A stretch of DNA of 64,000 nucleotides from JBELHO01 sp042091375. GTDB taxonomy: Bacteria; Pseudomonadota; Gammaproteobacteria; Enterobacterales; Alteromonadaceae. Under the pieces are notes generated by a model. It saw only the letters and a list, made by a program, of their open reading frames with translations. It did no database searches and was not told the origin of the DNA. The position numbers were made by a program, and so were the translations under genes. Within the stretch, counting starts at the first letter, position 1. Each line of letters starts with the position of its first letter. The DNA lies in NCBI GenBank assembly GCA_042091375.1, contig JBELHO010000006.1, positions 1-64,000 of the forward strand, given 5' to 3'. Positions 26,930-35,636 of the stretch are shown here, piece after piece.

Positions 26930-27796
26930 ATGCAATGGCATGGCATAAATGAATTTGTTGAGGTGGTTGAACGGGAAAGTTTTACCCAAGCCAGTAAAAA
27001 ACTACAGATATCTACAGCGCAAGTCAGTAGGCAAATTTCGGCTCTTGAGCAAAGGCTTAACGTAAAGTTACTGTATCGAACCACGCGCAAAGTATCAGTG
27101 ACTGAGGAAGGCGGGTTATTTTATCAGCATTGTCGAAGTATACTTGATGGCTTGCATGCGGCAGAGCGCGCGGTGGCTAATTTGCAAAGTATACCGCAAG
27201 GTAAAATCAAATTAACGGCACCGGTCACTTTTGGTGAATTAACTGTTTTGCCGTTGATCAATAAATTTTTATTAACCTATCCCAACATTCAGGTCGAAGC
27301 GTATTTGAGTAATCAGCGAGTCGATTTAATTGATCAAGGCTATGATTTAGCTATTCGTTTGGGCAAATTGCACGATTCATCGATGATGGCCAAAAAACTA
27401 GGCAGTAGAACTAACTATGTTTGTGCGTCGCCAGCCTATATTAAACAATTTGGTCAGCCATACAGCTTGTCAGAATTAAAAAACCATCAATGTTTATTGG
27501 GGACCCGAGAGCACTGGCGCTTTGTTGAGCAAGGCGTTGAAAAACAGGTCAAAGTTAGTGGTAGGGTGCGTTACAACAGTGGCTTTAGCTTGGTTGATGC
27601 AGCGCTGCATGGTATGGGGATAGTGCAATTACCTGACTATTACGTTGAACAACATATTCAAAGGCAGGAGCTAATTACCCTACTCGATAACTTTCGAGAA
27701 AGCGATGATGGTATTTGGGCTTTGTATCCTCATAACCGGCATTTATCACCTAAAATTAGGCAGCTAGTAGATTATTTAGCCGAGCATATCGATTGA
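26930..27796 (+). CDS. LysR-family transcriptional regulator
   Basis: A 288-residue regulator. The winged helix-turn-helix lies in residues about 5-60 (FTQASKKLQISTAQVSRQIS, then LEQRLNVKLLYRTTRKVSVT). The effector-binding domain occupies about 90-285 (GKIKLTAPVTFGELTVLPLI). The CrgA/DsdC-like branch of LysR proteins has this shape. It is transcribed away from frmA, and LysR regulators commonly act on the divergent neighbour, so control of formaldehyde detoxification is likely but inferred. No duplicated T-N11-A site could be assigned with confidence. Confidence 0.92.
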   Translation: MQWHGINEFVEVVERESFTQASKKLQISTAQVSRQISALEQRLNVKLLYRTTRKVSVTEEGGLFYQHCRSILDGLHAAERAVANLQSIPQGKIKLTAPVTFGELTVLPLINKFLLTYPNIQVEAYLSNQRVDLIDQGYDLAIRLGKLHDSSMMAKKLGSRTNYVCASPAYIKQFGQPYSLSELKNHQCLLGTREHWRFVEQGVEKQVKVSGRVRYNSGFSLVDAALHGMGIVQLPDYYVEQHIQRQELITLLDNFRESDDGIWALYPHNRHLSPKIRQLVDYLAEHID

Positions 27797-27897
27797 GCAA
27801 AACCGCTAACCAATGATTAATCAATAATCAATAGCATTTCAAGATAGATGTATAAGCTGCAGTAGGTGTTGGGGTTATTTTATTCTGTAGTTGTAAT

Positions 27898-27966
27898 TTA
27901 GTTTGTTTGATCTTGTCTTGTCTTGTTTTGTGTTGTTTTTGACTTATTTTATGCTGTTTTATTGTG
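27898..27966. repeat. Low-complexity tcttg/ttgtt-rich stretch
   Basis: Overlapping units of tcttg and tgttt repeat through about 70 bases after the LysR gene (for example gatcttgtcttgtcttgttt). Simple-sequence DNA with no assigned role. Confidence 0.55.
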
Positions 27967-28088
27967 TTTGCGATTGATATGAAGTTATAAGTGAAACTTT
28001 CAGCTAGCTGGTCAGAGCACTTTACATCAGTTAAAGAAATTGCCATTATCAGTGGATGTTAATGTTATGCACAGTGGTGGAAGTAGAG

Positions 28089-28616
28089 ATGAAAACGGTT
28101 TTAGAACAACTCGCACAATATAAATCTGTACATTTAAATAAAAAAAATATGCAAACTCACTTCATAGGTATTCCTCTGATTATTTTAGCCATCACTTTGT
28201 TACTGAGTTTGCATCGAATGCAACTGACTATTAGTGCGGATCTAAGTCTAAGCTATACCCCAGCCATGGTGGTCTTTGCCTTAACCCTGATTTATTACCT
28301 CAAGCTGCACTTTAAGCTGGCTTTAGCTATGTTGCTGTATTTCACTATTAATTTGTACATTGCCGAACTAATGTCTAGCATTGACCAATTATTTTGGTTG
28401 GCTATTGCCATCTTTGTTGTTGGTTGGATTTTACAGTTTATCGGTCATTATTACGAAAAAGCCAAACCGGCATTTTTTGACGATCTCATCGGCCTGATCA
28501 TCGGTCCATTTTTTCTAGTCGCTGAAGTGTATTTTGCCTTGGGTTTTGAGCCAAAACTCAACTCGGATACCACAGAGTTAGCCGTACAAAAACGCAAATT
28601 ATTAGAAAATAAATAA
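28089..28616 (+). CDS. Mpo1-like/DUF962 membrane protein
   Basis: A 175-residue membrane protein starting at the ATG at 28089 (GGAAG precedes it; a longer frame from 28056 lacks a ribosome site). The DUF962 pattern is seen: KNMQTHFIGIPL near the N-terminus, then a mid helix pair, then WILQFIGHYYEKAKPAFFDDL and IIGPFFLVAEVYFALG. The His residues and the acidic-aromatic motif match the Fe2+-dependent Mpo1 family, whose yeast member performs alpha-oxidation of 2-hydroxy fatty acids. The bacterial role is not established. It is 100 bases upstream of a crotonase gene on the same strand, a context of lipid metabolism. Confidence 0.85.
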   Translation: MKTVLEQLAQYKSVHLNKKNMQTHFIGIPLIILAITLLLSLHRMQLTISADLSLSYTPAMVVFALTLIYYLKLHFKLALAMLLYFTINLYIAELMSSIDQLFWLAIAIFVVGWILQFIGHYYEKAKPAFFDDLIGLIIGPFFLVAEVYFALGFEPKLNSDTTELAVQKRKLLENK

Positions 28617-28715
28617 GTTTAAGGTATTGTCTATCAATCGCATGCTCAGAGCAGTTATCGCTGCCTGAACAATGCTACTAGGGCAATACGACTAGGGCAA
28701 TGACAAAGAGGTAAC

Positions 28716-29516
28716 ATGCCAGAATTTGAATTTTTATCACTACAACTCAACAATCATATTATGCACTTGCAATTGGCACGACCGCACAAAGCCAATGCAA
28801 TGAATCGCAAAATGTGGTTTGAATTAGGTCAAGCTTTTAATTGGATCCATGAGCAAGACAATATTCATGTCGTGGTGTTAAGTGGCCGTGGAAAGCAGTT
28901 TACTTCCGGAGCTGACATCAATTTTCTCCTAGAGATTATGGATGCAACAGCTCATTGTGAACGCAATAAAACCGAATATCTGAAAACCGAAATAGTACAA
29001 ATGCAAAATGCTTTTTCAGCTATCGTTAATTGTGCAGTGCCTACTATAGCCGCTATTCACGGACTCTGTATTGGCGGCGGGATAGATTTGATCTCTGCCT
29101 GTGACATTCGTTTAGCAACACAGCGTGCGCATTTCAGTATCATGGAAACAAAACTAGGGATCCCTGCTGATATGGGCACATTACAGCGCTTACATGCGCA
29201 AATACCAGAAGGTAGGCTTCGTCAATTAGCCTTCACCTCAGCTATTTTTTCTGCTCGCAAAGCCAAGCAATGGGGCATAGTCAATGAGACCTATTTCACT
29301 CGTGGTCGATTGATGAAAGCGGCTTTTAAACTGGCTAATAACATCGCGGCAATGCCTAATTACGCTGTTAAAGCCAGTAAAATCAGTTTGAACCTCAATA
29401 CTGAGACTACAGTTAATCACGGCTTAAACGCGATAGCCGAGGTAAATTCACTGTTGTTGCAATCAAATGCGGCTCAATCGACAATGCAAGCATTAAAAAT
29501 CAAAATGAGTAAGTAA
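28716..29516 (+). CDS. Crotonase-family enoyl-CoA hydratase/dienoyl-CoA isomerase-like protein
   Basis: A 266-residue cytoplasmic enzyme of the crotonase superfamily. The CoA and oxyanion motifs are RPHKANAMNRKMW, GRGKQFTSGADI and HGLCIGGGIDLISACDIR. The stretch KLGIPADMGTLQRL resembles the delta3,5-delta2,4-dienoyl-CoA isomerases (ECH1 type), which rearrange unsaturated fatty acyl-CoAs, and the Asp in PADMG fits a catalytic acid there. A plain enoyl-CoA hydratase cannot be excluded. AGAGG precedes the ATG. It lies 245 bases upstream of an acyl-CoA dehydrogenase on the same strand, so both probably serve beta-oxidation. Confidence 0.88.
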   Translation: MPEFEFLSLQLNNHIMHLQLARPHKANAMNRKMWFELGQAFNWIHEQDNIHVVVLSGRGKQFTSGADINFLLEIMDATAHCERNKTEYLKTEIVQMQNAFSAIVNCAVPTIAAIHGLCIGGGIDLISACDIRLATQRAHFSIMETKLGIPADMGTLQRLHAQIPEGRLRQLAFTSAIFSARKAKQWGIVNETYFTRGRLMKAAFKLANNIAAMPNYAVKASKISLNLNTETTVNHGLNAIAEVNSLLLQSNAAQSTMQALKIKMSK

Positions 29517-29761
29517 CGAGATTGTGCTAAACAACACAATGTATTGTGAAATGAAAAACACCAGCCATTTAATCGATAAAATTTGCAGCCTCAACTGCAA
29601 TTTAATGACTTTAGATGGCAACAAACTGGCACTTTATAATCACAGTAGTTGGTTATAGTCGACGTTACATTCGCTAGTCACAGTCGCTAGTTATAGACCT
29701 TAGTTATAGTCGTTGTGGTTAGCGATTAAGTTATTCTTTATTATCAGGATTATTTTAAATT

Positions 29762-31567
29762 ATGTCTGCACCCATTTTAAATCGTCGCGATCTTGAATTC
29801 TTTTTATACGAAATGTTTGAGGTTGGATCTTTAACCAATCGCCCAAAGTATGCTGATCACGACCGCAATACCATAAATGGCGCGATGGATACCGCGCAAT
29901 CAATCGCTGAAAAATACTATGTGCCTATTCGACAAAAGGTCGACGCCAACCAACCCACTTTTGATGGTGAGCATATTGATATGCTCCCAGAAATTAAACA
30001 AGGGTTAGATGCGGTATTACAAGCGGGATTAAGCTCACCGACATCTGATTATGCAATGGGCGGCATGCAATTACCTATGGTTGCCGCCAATGCTGCCCTT
30101 GCCTATCTCTCAGCCGCGGCAAGTACCAGCTTGGGCTACATTTCTTTGACCCATGCCAATTGTAATTTAATCGAAGCTTACGGCAGTAAAGAACAAATTG
30201 ACAAATGGGTGTTACCACAACGCCAAGGACGCTTTTTCGGTACTATGGCAATGACGGAGCCAAGTGCCGGTTCAGGCTTAGGTGATCTGATCACCAGCGC
30301 GGTTAAACAACCAGATGGCAGCTACCGAGTAACGGGTAATAAGATTTGGATCTCAGGTGGTGATCACCATTTATCAGAAAATATTGTCCACCTTGTACTG
30401 GCTCGTGTTAAAGGCGCCCCAAAAGGCGTCAAAGGCATATCTTTGTTTATCGTACCTAAGTTTTTGGTCAATGACGATGGCAGTATAGGCGAGCGAAATG
30501 AAGTGGCGCTGGCCGGATTATTTCACAAAATGGGTGGACGTGGCCACACGTCCACCGCCCTGAGCTTTGGTGAAAAACACGGTGCCGTTGCCTACTTAGT
30601 AGGCGAAGAAAACAAAGGCTTAATGTATATGTTTCACATGATGAATGAAGCGCGTATATTAGTCGGTACCGGCGCTGCTGTTACCGCCCTAACCGGCTTT
30701 CAATATTCCTTGTATTATGCAAAAGAACGTCCGCAAGGTCGTTTACTGTCGTGTAAAGATCCCTTATCACCGCCAGTGAATATTATCGAACACTCAGATG
30801 TGAAAAGAATGTTGCTTACCCAAAAAGCCTATGCTGAGGGCGCGTATGCGTTGTGTTTGTATGGCAGTCAATTAGCTGATGATCAACTCACCGGCTTAAG
30901 CCAAGCAGCCCGTGAGCAAGCCGCCACCATTTTGGACTTCCTAACACCTGTTATTAAAAGCTGGCCTTCGGAATGGGGGCCAAAAGCCAATGACTTAGCA
31001 ATACAAGTGTTAGGCGGTCATGGCTATGTTGATGAGCACCCAGTTGAAATGTTTTATCGCGACAATCGCTTAAACCCTATTCACGAAGGGACTACCGGTA
31101 TTCAATCACTTGATTTATTGTGTCGCAAGGTGCCGATGAATCACTTTAGTGGCTTCCGTGCTTTTCTTGCTGAAATTGAAAAAACCATTCAAGCCAGCGC
31201 AACCTCGACCAGCTTAAAGACTTACTCACAACAACTTGATCAAGCAGTGAATAATTTGCGTTCAACAACTGAGCAAGTGTTTGCCGCTGCTAGGACTAAA
31301 AATCCCGATCTAGTGTTCGCTAATTCAGTCAGTTATTTAAATATGGTTGGCCACATTACCATTGCTTGGTTGTGGCTTAAGCAAGGTTTAATTGCCACTG
31401 CGGCGTTATCAACAGAACCGCACCGGGATGAACAACATTTTTATCAAGGAAAAATACAAGCCATGAAGTATTTTTTCAACAGTGAACTTCCCCTGACCTA
31501 TCATTGGGGAGCATTAGTTGCAAAAATTGATAGCACCAGTTACGACACTCAAGCTGAATGGTTTTAA
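29762..31567 (+). CDS. Acyl-CoA dehydrogenase, DmdC-like (first copy)
   Basis: A 601-residue flavoprotein of the large acyl-CoA dehydrogenase branch that includes DmdC (3-methylmercaptopropionyl-CoA dehydrogenase). The FAD/substrate region is GTMAMTEPSAGSGLGDL. A long middle domain includes GISLFIVPKFLVNDDGS and HKMGGRGHTSTALSFGE. The catalytic-base region is NPIHEGTTGIQSLDL. It introduces a double bond into an acyl-CoA; chain preference cannot be read. A very similar gene of equal length lies at 47756-49561. The start MSAPILNRRD is fixed by that paralogue. No strong ribosome site is seen. Confidence 0.93.
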   Translation: MSAPILNRRDLEFFLYEMFEVGSLTNRPKYADHDRNTINGAMDTAQSIAEKYYVPIRQKVDANQPTFDGEHIDMLPEIKQGLDAVLQAGLSSPTSDYAMGGMQLPMVAANAALAYLSAAASTSLGYISLTHANCNLIEAYGSKEQIDKWVLPQRQGRFFGTMAMTEPSAGSGLGDLITSAVKQPDGSYRVTGNKIWISGGDHHLSENIVHLVLARVKGAPKGVKGISLFIVPKFLVNDDGSIGERNEVALAGLFHKMGGRGHTSTALSFGEKHGAVAYLVGEENKGLMYMFHMMNEARILVGTGAAVTALTGFQYSLYYAKERPQGRLLSCKDPLSPPVNIIEHSDVKRMLLTQKAYAEGAYALCLYGSQLADDQLTGLSQAAREQAATILDFLTPVIKSWPSEWGPKANDLAIQVLGGHGYVDEHPVEMFYRDNRLNPIHEGTTGIQSLDLLCRKVPMNHFSGFRAFLAEIEKTIQASATSTSLKTYSQQLDQAVNNLRSTTEQVFAAARTKNPDLVFANSVSYLNMVGHITIAWLWLKQGLIATAALSTEPHRDEQHFYQGKIQAMKYFFNSELPLTYHWGALVAKIDSTSYDTQAEWF

Positions 31568-31587
31568 CTCGCCACCGCTTGGCAATA

Positions 31588-31611
31588 GCCTGTGCCTTTT
31601 GCGCAGGCAAA
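31588..31611 (+). terminator. Hairpin after the first acyl-CoA dehydrogenase
   Basis: A G+C-rich stem (gcctgtgc against gcgcaggc, with one G-T pair) lies 20 bases after the stop codon. The tail is not T-rich, so its terminator role is tentative. A second inverted repeat at about 31721-31752 (aaccgcg against cgcggtt, next to A/T runs) lies near the end of the converging GH5 gene. Confidence 0.45.
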
Positions 31612-31720
31612 GAGGGTTAACTTTAGCTGCGCGTATTAATTTATCAGCAATTAACTTATAAGGCATTATTGGCAACTAGCTATTAAAATTTGGCAGTAGC
31701 TAACAAGGCGATGACAAACT

Positions 31721-31752
31721 CAACCGCGATTTTTTAGCCGCGGTTAAAAAAT
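31721..31752 (-). terminator. Inverted repeat at the end of the GH5 gene
   Basis: Nested inverted repeats centred on agccgcggtt, with a run of T on one side and of A on the other, lie 20 bases past the GH5 stop codon. The layout suits a terminator for the minus-strand polysaccharide operon. Confidence 0.55.
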
Positions 31753-31772
31753 ACATCTGATCAATACAAGCA

Positions 31773-32906
31773 TTACTCAGGAGTAGCAACTAACACATCT
31801 TTTTCTGGTCCCCAGCTGTTATTAGTGCGATCGTAACTGCTAAAAGAGCCACCGTCGTCCCAAAAGCTGGCGGCAATGCCAAACTCATTGGCTAAACTGA
31901 CATGCTCTGCTAAATAACTTAAACGCTGGCTTAGATCACAAACATTTGCAGGTTGGGTAAAATCAAACTTTGCCGAACCAAATTCATTGACCATCACCGG
32001 CGTTTGATGCACCACAGCCCAATCACTGGCGCGTTTGTATATTTGCCGAAGATCCGATTTATCTTGCTCTGTACCCCAGCTCTGCTGGCATTGACCAGCA
32101 AACTGCCAAGGATCATAACTGTGAAAGTTACCTATCAGAAATGTATCTTGCACATCGGGGATCTCAGTCGCGAGTAGTGAGTCAATTGGGGTAAAACCAT
32201 GGCCTGAAAAAATCGCAAGTCGATTTGGGTTCTCATTGCGAATAATTGCCAGTACCCGTTTATTTAATTGATTTACTCCGGCTATCGTCATGCCATTTGG
32301 TTCATTGAGAAACTCAAACATCAATTTAGCTGGCTTAGTTTTAAAATGTGCCGCAATTTGCATCCAGATCTTGTCAAAACGATTTCTGGTTTGTTGATTT
32401 TGAAAATCTTCTTTTAACCAAGATTCATGGTGGGCATTGACGATCACATAGAGATCCTCCGCTAACGCCCAATCAATAACTTGTTCAACCCTATTTAAAA
32501 AGCTCATCTCTATTTCATAGGGATATGCTGACTGTGTGTGCAGATCCCATGTCACTGGGATGCGAATGTGTTTGAAGCCGGCCTCTTTAAAGGCAAGGAT
32601 AAATGATTGTTGTGCCGGTAAAGCCCAATCACCTTCATGAGGTGCATCAAATGTGTTACCTAAATTAATACCTATGGCCATATCGGCGATTGCTTGCTGC
32701 GGCTCAATTTCATCGGTTAACAGATGTGGAGTGGTAACAGGTAAAGGCAGTTGCTGCACATCTGCATCAAGTTGCTGCTCCATTGGCGGCAAAGGAGTGG
32801 TATTAGTGCCACCACCACCACAATTGACCAATAGGCTGAGCACAGCAGTGATGAGTATTGCTTTACTCGTTATCGCTTTACTCATTATGGTTTTACTGCT
32901 CAACAT
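31773..32906 (-). CDS. Glycoside hydrolase family 5 lipoprotein (endoglucanase-like)
   Basis: A 377-residue lipoprotein (lipobox LVNC, Cys29) followed by a Gly- and Pro-rich linker. The GH5 TIM barrel begins with AIGINLGNTFDAP. The acid/base Glu is in FEFLNEPNG (about 202) and the nucleophile Glu in MVNEFGSAKF (about 308). GH5 enzymes of this kind cut beta-1,4- or mixed beta-glucans or mannans; the exact substrate is not evident. The ATG at 32906 (AAAGG before it) is preferred to 32924. Either overlaps the end of the GH3 gene, so the pair is translationally coupled. It is the last gene of the halogenase/TonB-receptor locus. Confidence 0.9.
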   Translation of the reverse strand: MLSSKTIMSKAITSKAILITAVLSLLVNCGGGGTNTTPLPPMEQQLDADVQQLPLPVTTPHLLTDEIEPQQAIADMAIGINLGNTFDAPHEGDWALPAQQSFILAFKEAGFKHIRIPVTWDLHTQSAYPYEIEMSFLNRVEQVIDWALAEDLYVIVNAHHESWLKEDFQNQQTRNRFDKIWMQIAAHFKTKPAKLMFEFLNEPNGMTIAGVNQLNKRVLAIIRNENPNRLAIFSGHGFTPIDSLLATEIPDVQDTFLIGNFHSYDPWQFAGQCQQSWGTEQDKSDLRQIYKRASDWAVVHQTPVMVNEFGSAKFDFTQPANVCDLSQRLSYLAEHVSLANEFGIAASFWDDGGSFSSYDRTNNSWGPEKDVLVATPE

Positions 32907-35541
32907 TGGCTTGCCTTTGCTCATAGGTGAATGTTTTTGTTAACCGAATATCGGTTAAAGACGCCCCTAGTAATATCTCAAAATCACCACTTTCTGCTAG
33001 CCAGTTTTGACTAGTGGTATCCCAAAAAGACAGATCGCGTTTATCAATAGTCATGTTGACGGTTTTACTCTGTCCGGCTTGCAAAAATACTTTGTTAAAG
33101 GCTTTTAACTCTTTGATCGGGCGGTCAACACTGGCTTTTTTGTCGTGTATATAAAGTTGAACTACTTCAGCACCATCTACTTGGCTAGTATTAGTGACAG
33201 TCACTGAAACCGTTAAGGGCTGATCATCATCGAGTTGCTGTTCAGTCAGCTGCTCGGTAGACAGGGACAGATCAGAAAAACTGAACTGGCTGTACGATAA
33301 TCCGTGCCCAAATGGAAACAGTGGTGCTATTTTTTGTTGCTCAAACCAGCGATAGCCAATAAACACCCCTTCGCTGTACAGACTCTCTATGGCGTTATAG
33401 TCATTAAGGGCAATTGGTGCGGTATCTTCGAGCACAGCAGGCAAAGTGATGGGCATTTTACCACTGGGATTGACATCACCAGTTAAAATATCAGCAAAAG
33501 CATGTCCTGCTTCCATGCCACCATACCACCCCCAAACCACAGTGTTAGCTTGCGCCAGCCAAGGCATTTCAACTGCCGATCCCGCGACTAGAAAAACGAT
33601 GGTCTTTTCATTAGCAGCGAGTAATTTACTGATAATTTCGTCCTGTGAATTAGGTAGCTTCATATTGCGCCTATCGATTGACTCGCGATCATCGCCGTGA
33701 CTTAAGCCACCAAAGTAGATCACAGCGTCTGCGGCTTTGGCAGCGGCAATGTATTCAGCTTCAGGGCTAAACAGTTCACCCGGTGCGTTCCACCCCAGTG
33801 TAAAATTAGCCTTGCCATCGTATTCAATGGCAAACTGATAGGTTTGTTGTGCAGTTAACTCAATGTTGTGCATTAAGCTAACCAGTGCATTAGGATCACT
33901 GGTGATATCGGCGTTATTTGCACTGGTTATTTGATGATCAATGACGACTTTGTCATTGATGGTTAATTTAAAATCGCCAAGGGTTTCTACCTTTAATTGA
34001 TGCTGTCCAGAAGTGAGGGGCTTGATTTGGGCTTTCATGGTAATGTGTTGCATCACCTCTGGCTCAGTGGTGGTAAATTCAGAATCAACGATCCAAGACT
34101 CTTCGCGTAAATTTTGCCTCGCCTGATCAGTGTAATATGAAATATTCCAGGCTGGTGTGCCAGTCCAATGACGGCTAATAACATAATCGCTGGCAATGGC
34201 GGTTAATTGGCTGCTGCGCGCCCTCATCACAGTGATGTTAGCATCTGCCGCAAATTTGGCTTTTATACCTTGCAAAGGCGTCACTTCATACAAAGACTTG
34301 ACCTCTGAAGAGCCCCCTCCCGAACCGTGTTTTTTATCGGCATTGGGACCAATAACTAATATATTTTTTATTTGTGCTTTATCTAAAGGCAACACTGGTT
34401 TTGTTCCAACCACCTCATTTTTTAATAAGACCACGCCCTCACTGGCAATTTTTCGCGCCGCTGCTTGATGGGCTTTGGTATTTCTTGTCCCAGGTAAGCG
34501 CTTGTCATCGTACATGCCTATGGCGTGTTGCACTCTTAATACTCGTCGCGCCTTTTCATCAGCTACTGACTCGGCTATTTTGCCAGACTCGATCATTTGT
34601 AAAAATGGTTTAGCCAAAAAGTAGTCTTGATAGTCATCAACTTTGGTACCCATTTCCAGATCTAAACCATTTACCGCTGCATCATAGGTATTGATGTCGA
34701 CATGCCAATCGGTAAGTAACACGCCGTTAAAACCCCATTCGCCTTTTAAAATATCTTTGACTAAATATTTACTTTGATTGGCGTTGGTGCCGTAATATTC
34801 ATTGTAAGCGCCCATCACCCCGAGCACCCCAGCTTCTTTCACTGCCGCTTCAAAGGCGGGCAAATACACTTCTCGCAAGGTGCGCTCGTCGGGTTTAGCA
34901 TTGACGCCAGTGCGATTTAGCTCTTGGGTATTAAGGGCGTAGTGCTTTACTGTTGCCGCGACATCATTGGCTTGGATTGCTTTGATCTGCGGCACCACTA
35001 GAGTGGCGGCTAAAATAGGATCTTCACCCATGTACTCAAAATTTCGACCGTACAAAGGCAAACGAGCAAGATTCACCCCTGGCCCTAAAATAAAGTCTTT
35101 TTTTCGGTCGCGAGCTTCAGCTCCTAACACTTGACCGTGTAAATAGGCGATTTCAGGATCCCAACTGGCGGCAACTGAGGTGAGATGCGGTAAATAAGTG
35201 GCATGATCATCAGTCCACCCCGCCGAGTCCCAACTGTGTCGCTGAATTTGATGACGCACGCCATGTGGGCCATCAGACAACCACATTTCTGGGATCCCTA
35301 AGCGCTCTATGGCGTTGACGTGAAATTTACCACTGGCATGTGCAAGGGAGACTTTTTCTGGCAAGGTCATCTTGGCGAGTAAATTCTCTACATCTTGTTC
35401 AACATTTTGTAAACGGCTTGGCGCAGCCGTAACTTCTGCTGATTGATGTTCATTGTCTAACTGAACTTTACAGCTACTCACTAACAGAGACAAACTCAGT
35501 GTGGTGAGTATCGGCGAAAGAGAATTTAACTTTATTTTCAT
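32893..35541 (-). CDS. Glycoside hydrolase family 3 beta-glucosidase, PA14-containing lipoprotein
   Basis: An 882-residue lipoprotein (lipobox VSSC, Cys24). The N-terminal GH3 barrel covers about 50-350 with the nucleophile Asp278 in VLLTDWHVD. The second alpha/beta domain begins after KARRVLRVQH (about 350). A PA14-type insert (about 470-620; ISRHWTGTPAWN, TINDKVVIDH) interrupts it, a known feature of some beta-glucosidases that widens or restricts the substrate pocket. A fibronectin-III-like domain ends the protein (VTNTSQVDGAEVVQLYIHD). It releases terminal beta-linked glucose from oligosaccharides in the periplasm. It is followed by the overlapping GH5 gene and preceded by the halogenase genes. 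Confidence 0.95.
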   Translation of the reverse strand: MKIKLNSLSPILTTLSLSLLVSSCKVQLDNEHQSAEVTAAPSRLQNVEQDVENLLAKMTLPEKVSLAHASGKFHVNAIERLGIPEMWLSDGPHGVRHQIQRHSWDSAGWTDDHATYLPHLTSVAASWDPEIAYLHGQVLGAEARDRKKDFILGPGVNLARLPLYGRNFEYMGEDPILAATLVVPQIKAIQANDVAATVKHYALNTQELNRTGVNAKPDERTLREVYLPAFEAAVKEAGVLGVMGAYNEYYGTNANQSKYLVKDILKGEWGFNGVLLTDWHVDINTYDAAVNGLDLEMGTKVDDYQDYFLAKPFLQMIESGKIAESVADEKARRVLRVQHAIGMYDDKRLPGTRNTKAHQAAARKIASEGVVLLKNEVVGTKPVLPLDKAQIKNILVIGPNADKKHGSGGGSSEVKSLYEVTPLQGIKAKFAADANITVMRARSSQLTAIASDYVISRHWTGTPAWNISYYTDQARQNLREESWIVDSEFTTTEPEVMQHITMKAQIKPLTSGQHQLKVETLGDFKLTINDKVVIDHQITSANNADITSDPNALVSLMHNIELTAQQTYQFAIEYDGKANFTLGWNAPGELFSPEAEYIAAAKAADAVIYFGGLSHGDDRESIDRRNMKLPNSQDEIISKLLAANEKTIVFLVAGSAVEMPWLAQANTVVWGWYGGMEAGHAFADILTGDVNPSGKMPITLPAVLEDTAPIALNDYNAIESLYSEGVFIGYRWFEQQKIAPLFPFGHGLSYSQFSFSDLSLSTEQLTEQQLDDDQPLTVSVTVTNTSQVDGAEVVQLYIHDKKASVDRPIKELKAFNKVFLQAGQSKTVNMTIDKRDLSFWDTTSQNWLAESGDFEILLGASLTDIRLTKTFTYEQRQANVEQ

Positions 35542-35636
35542 AACCTAACCTGTGATCCTTTTTATCTGCTTGCCAATAGTTATTTATTGGCTGTATTTTT
35601 GGGTAACTGTGTTGCTAAATAGTGATGATTATTTGC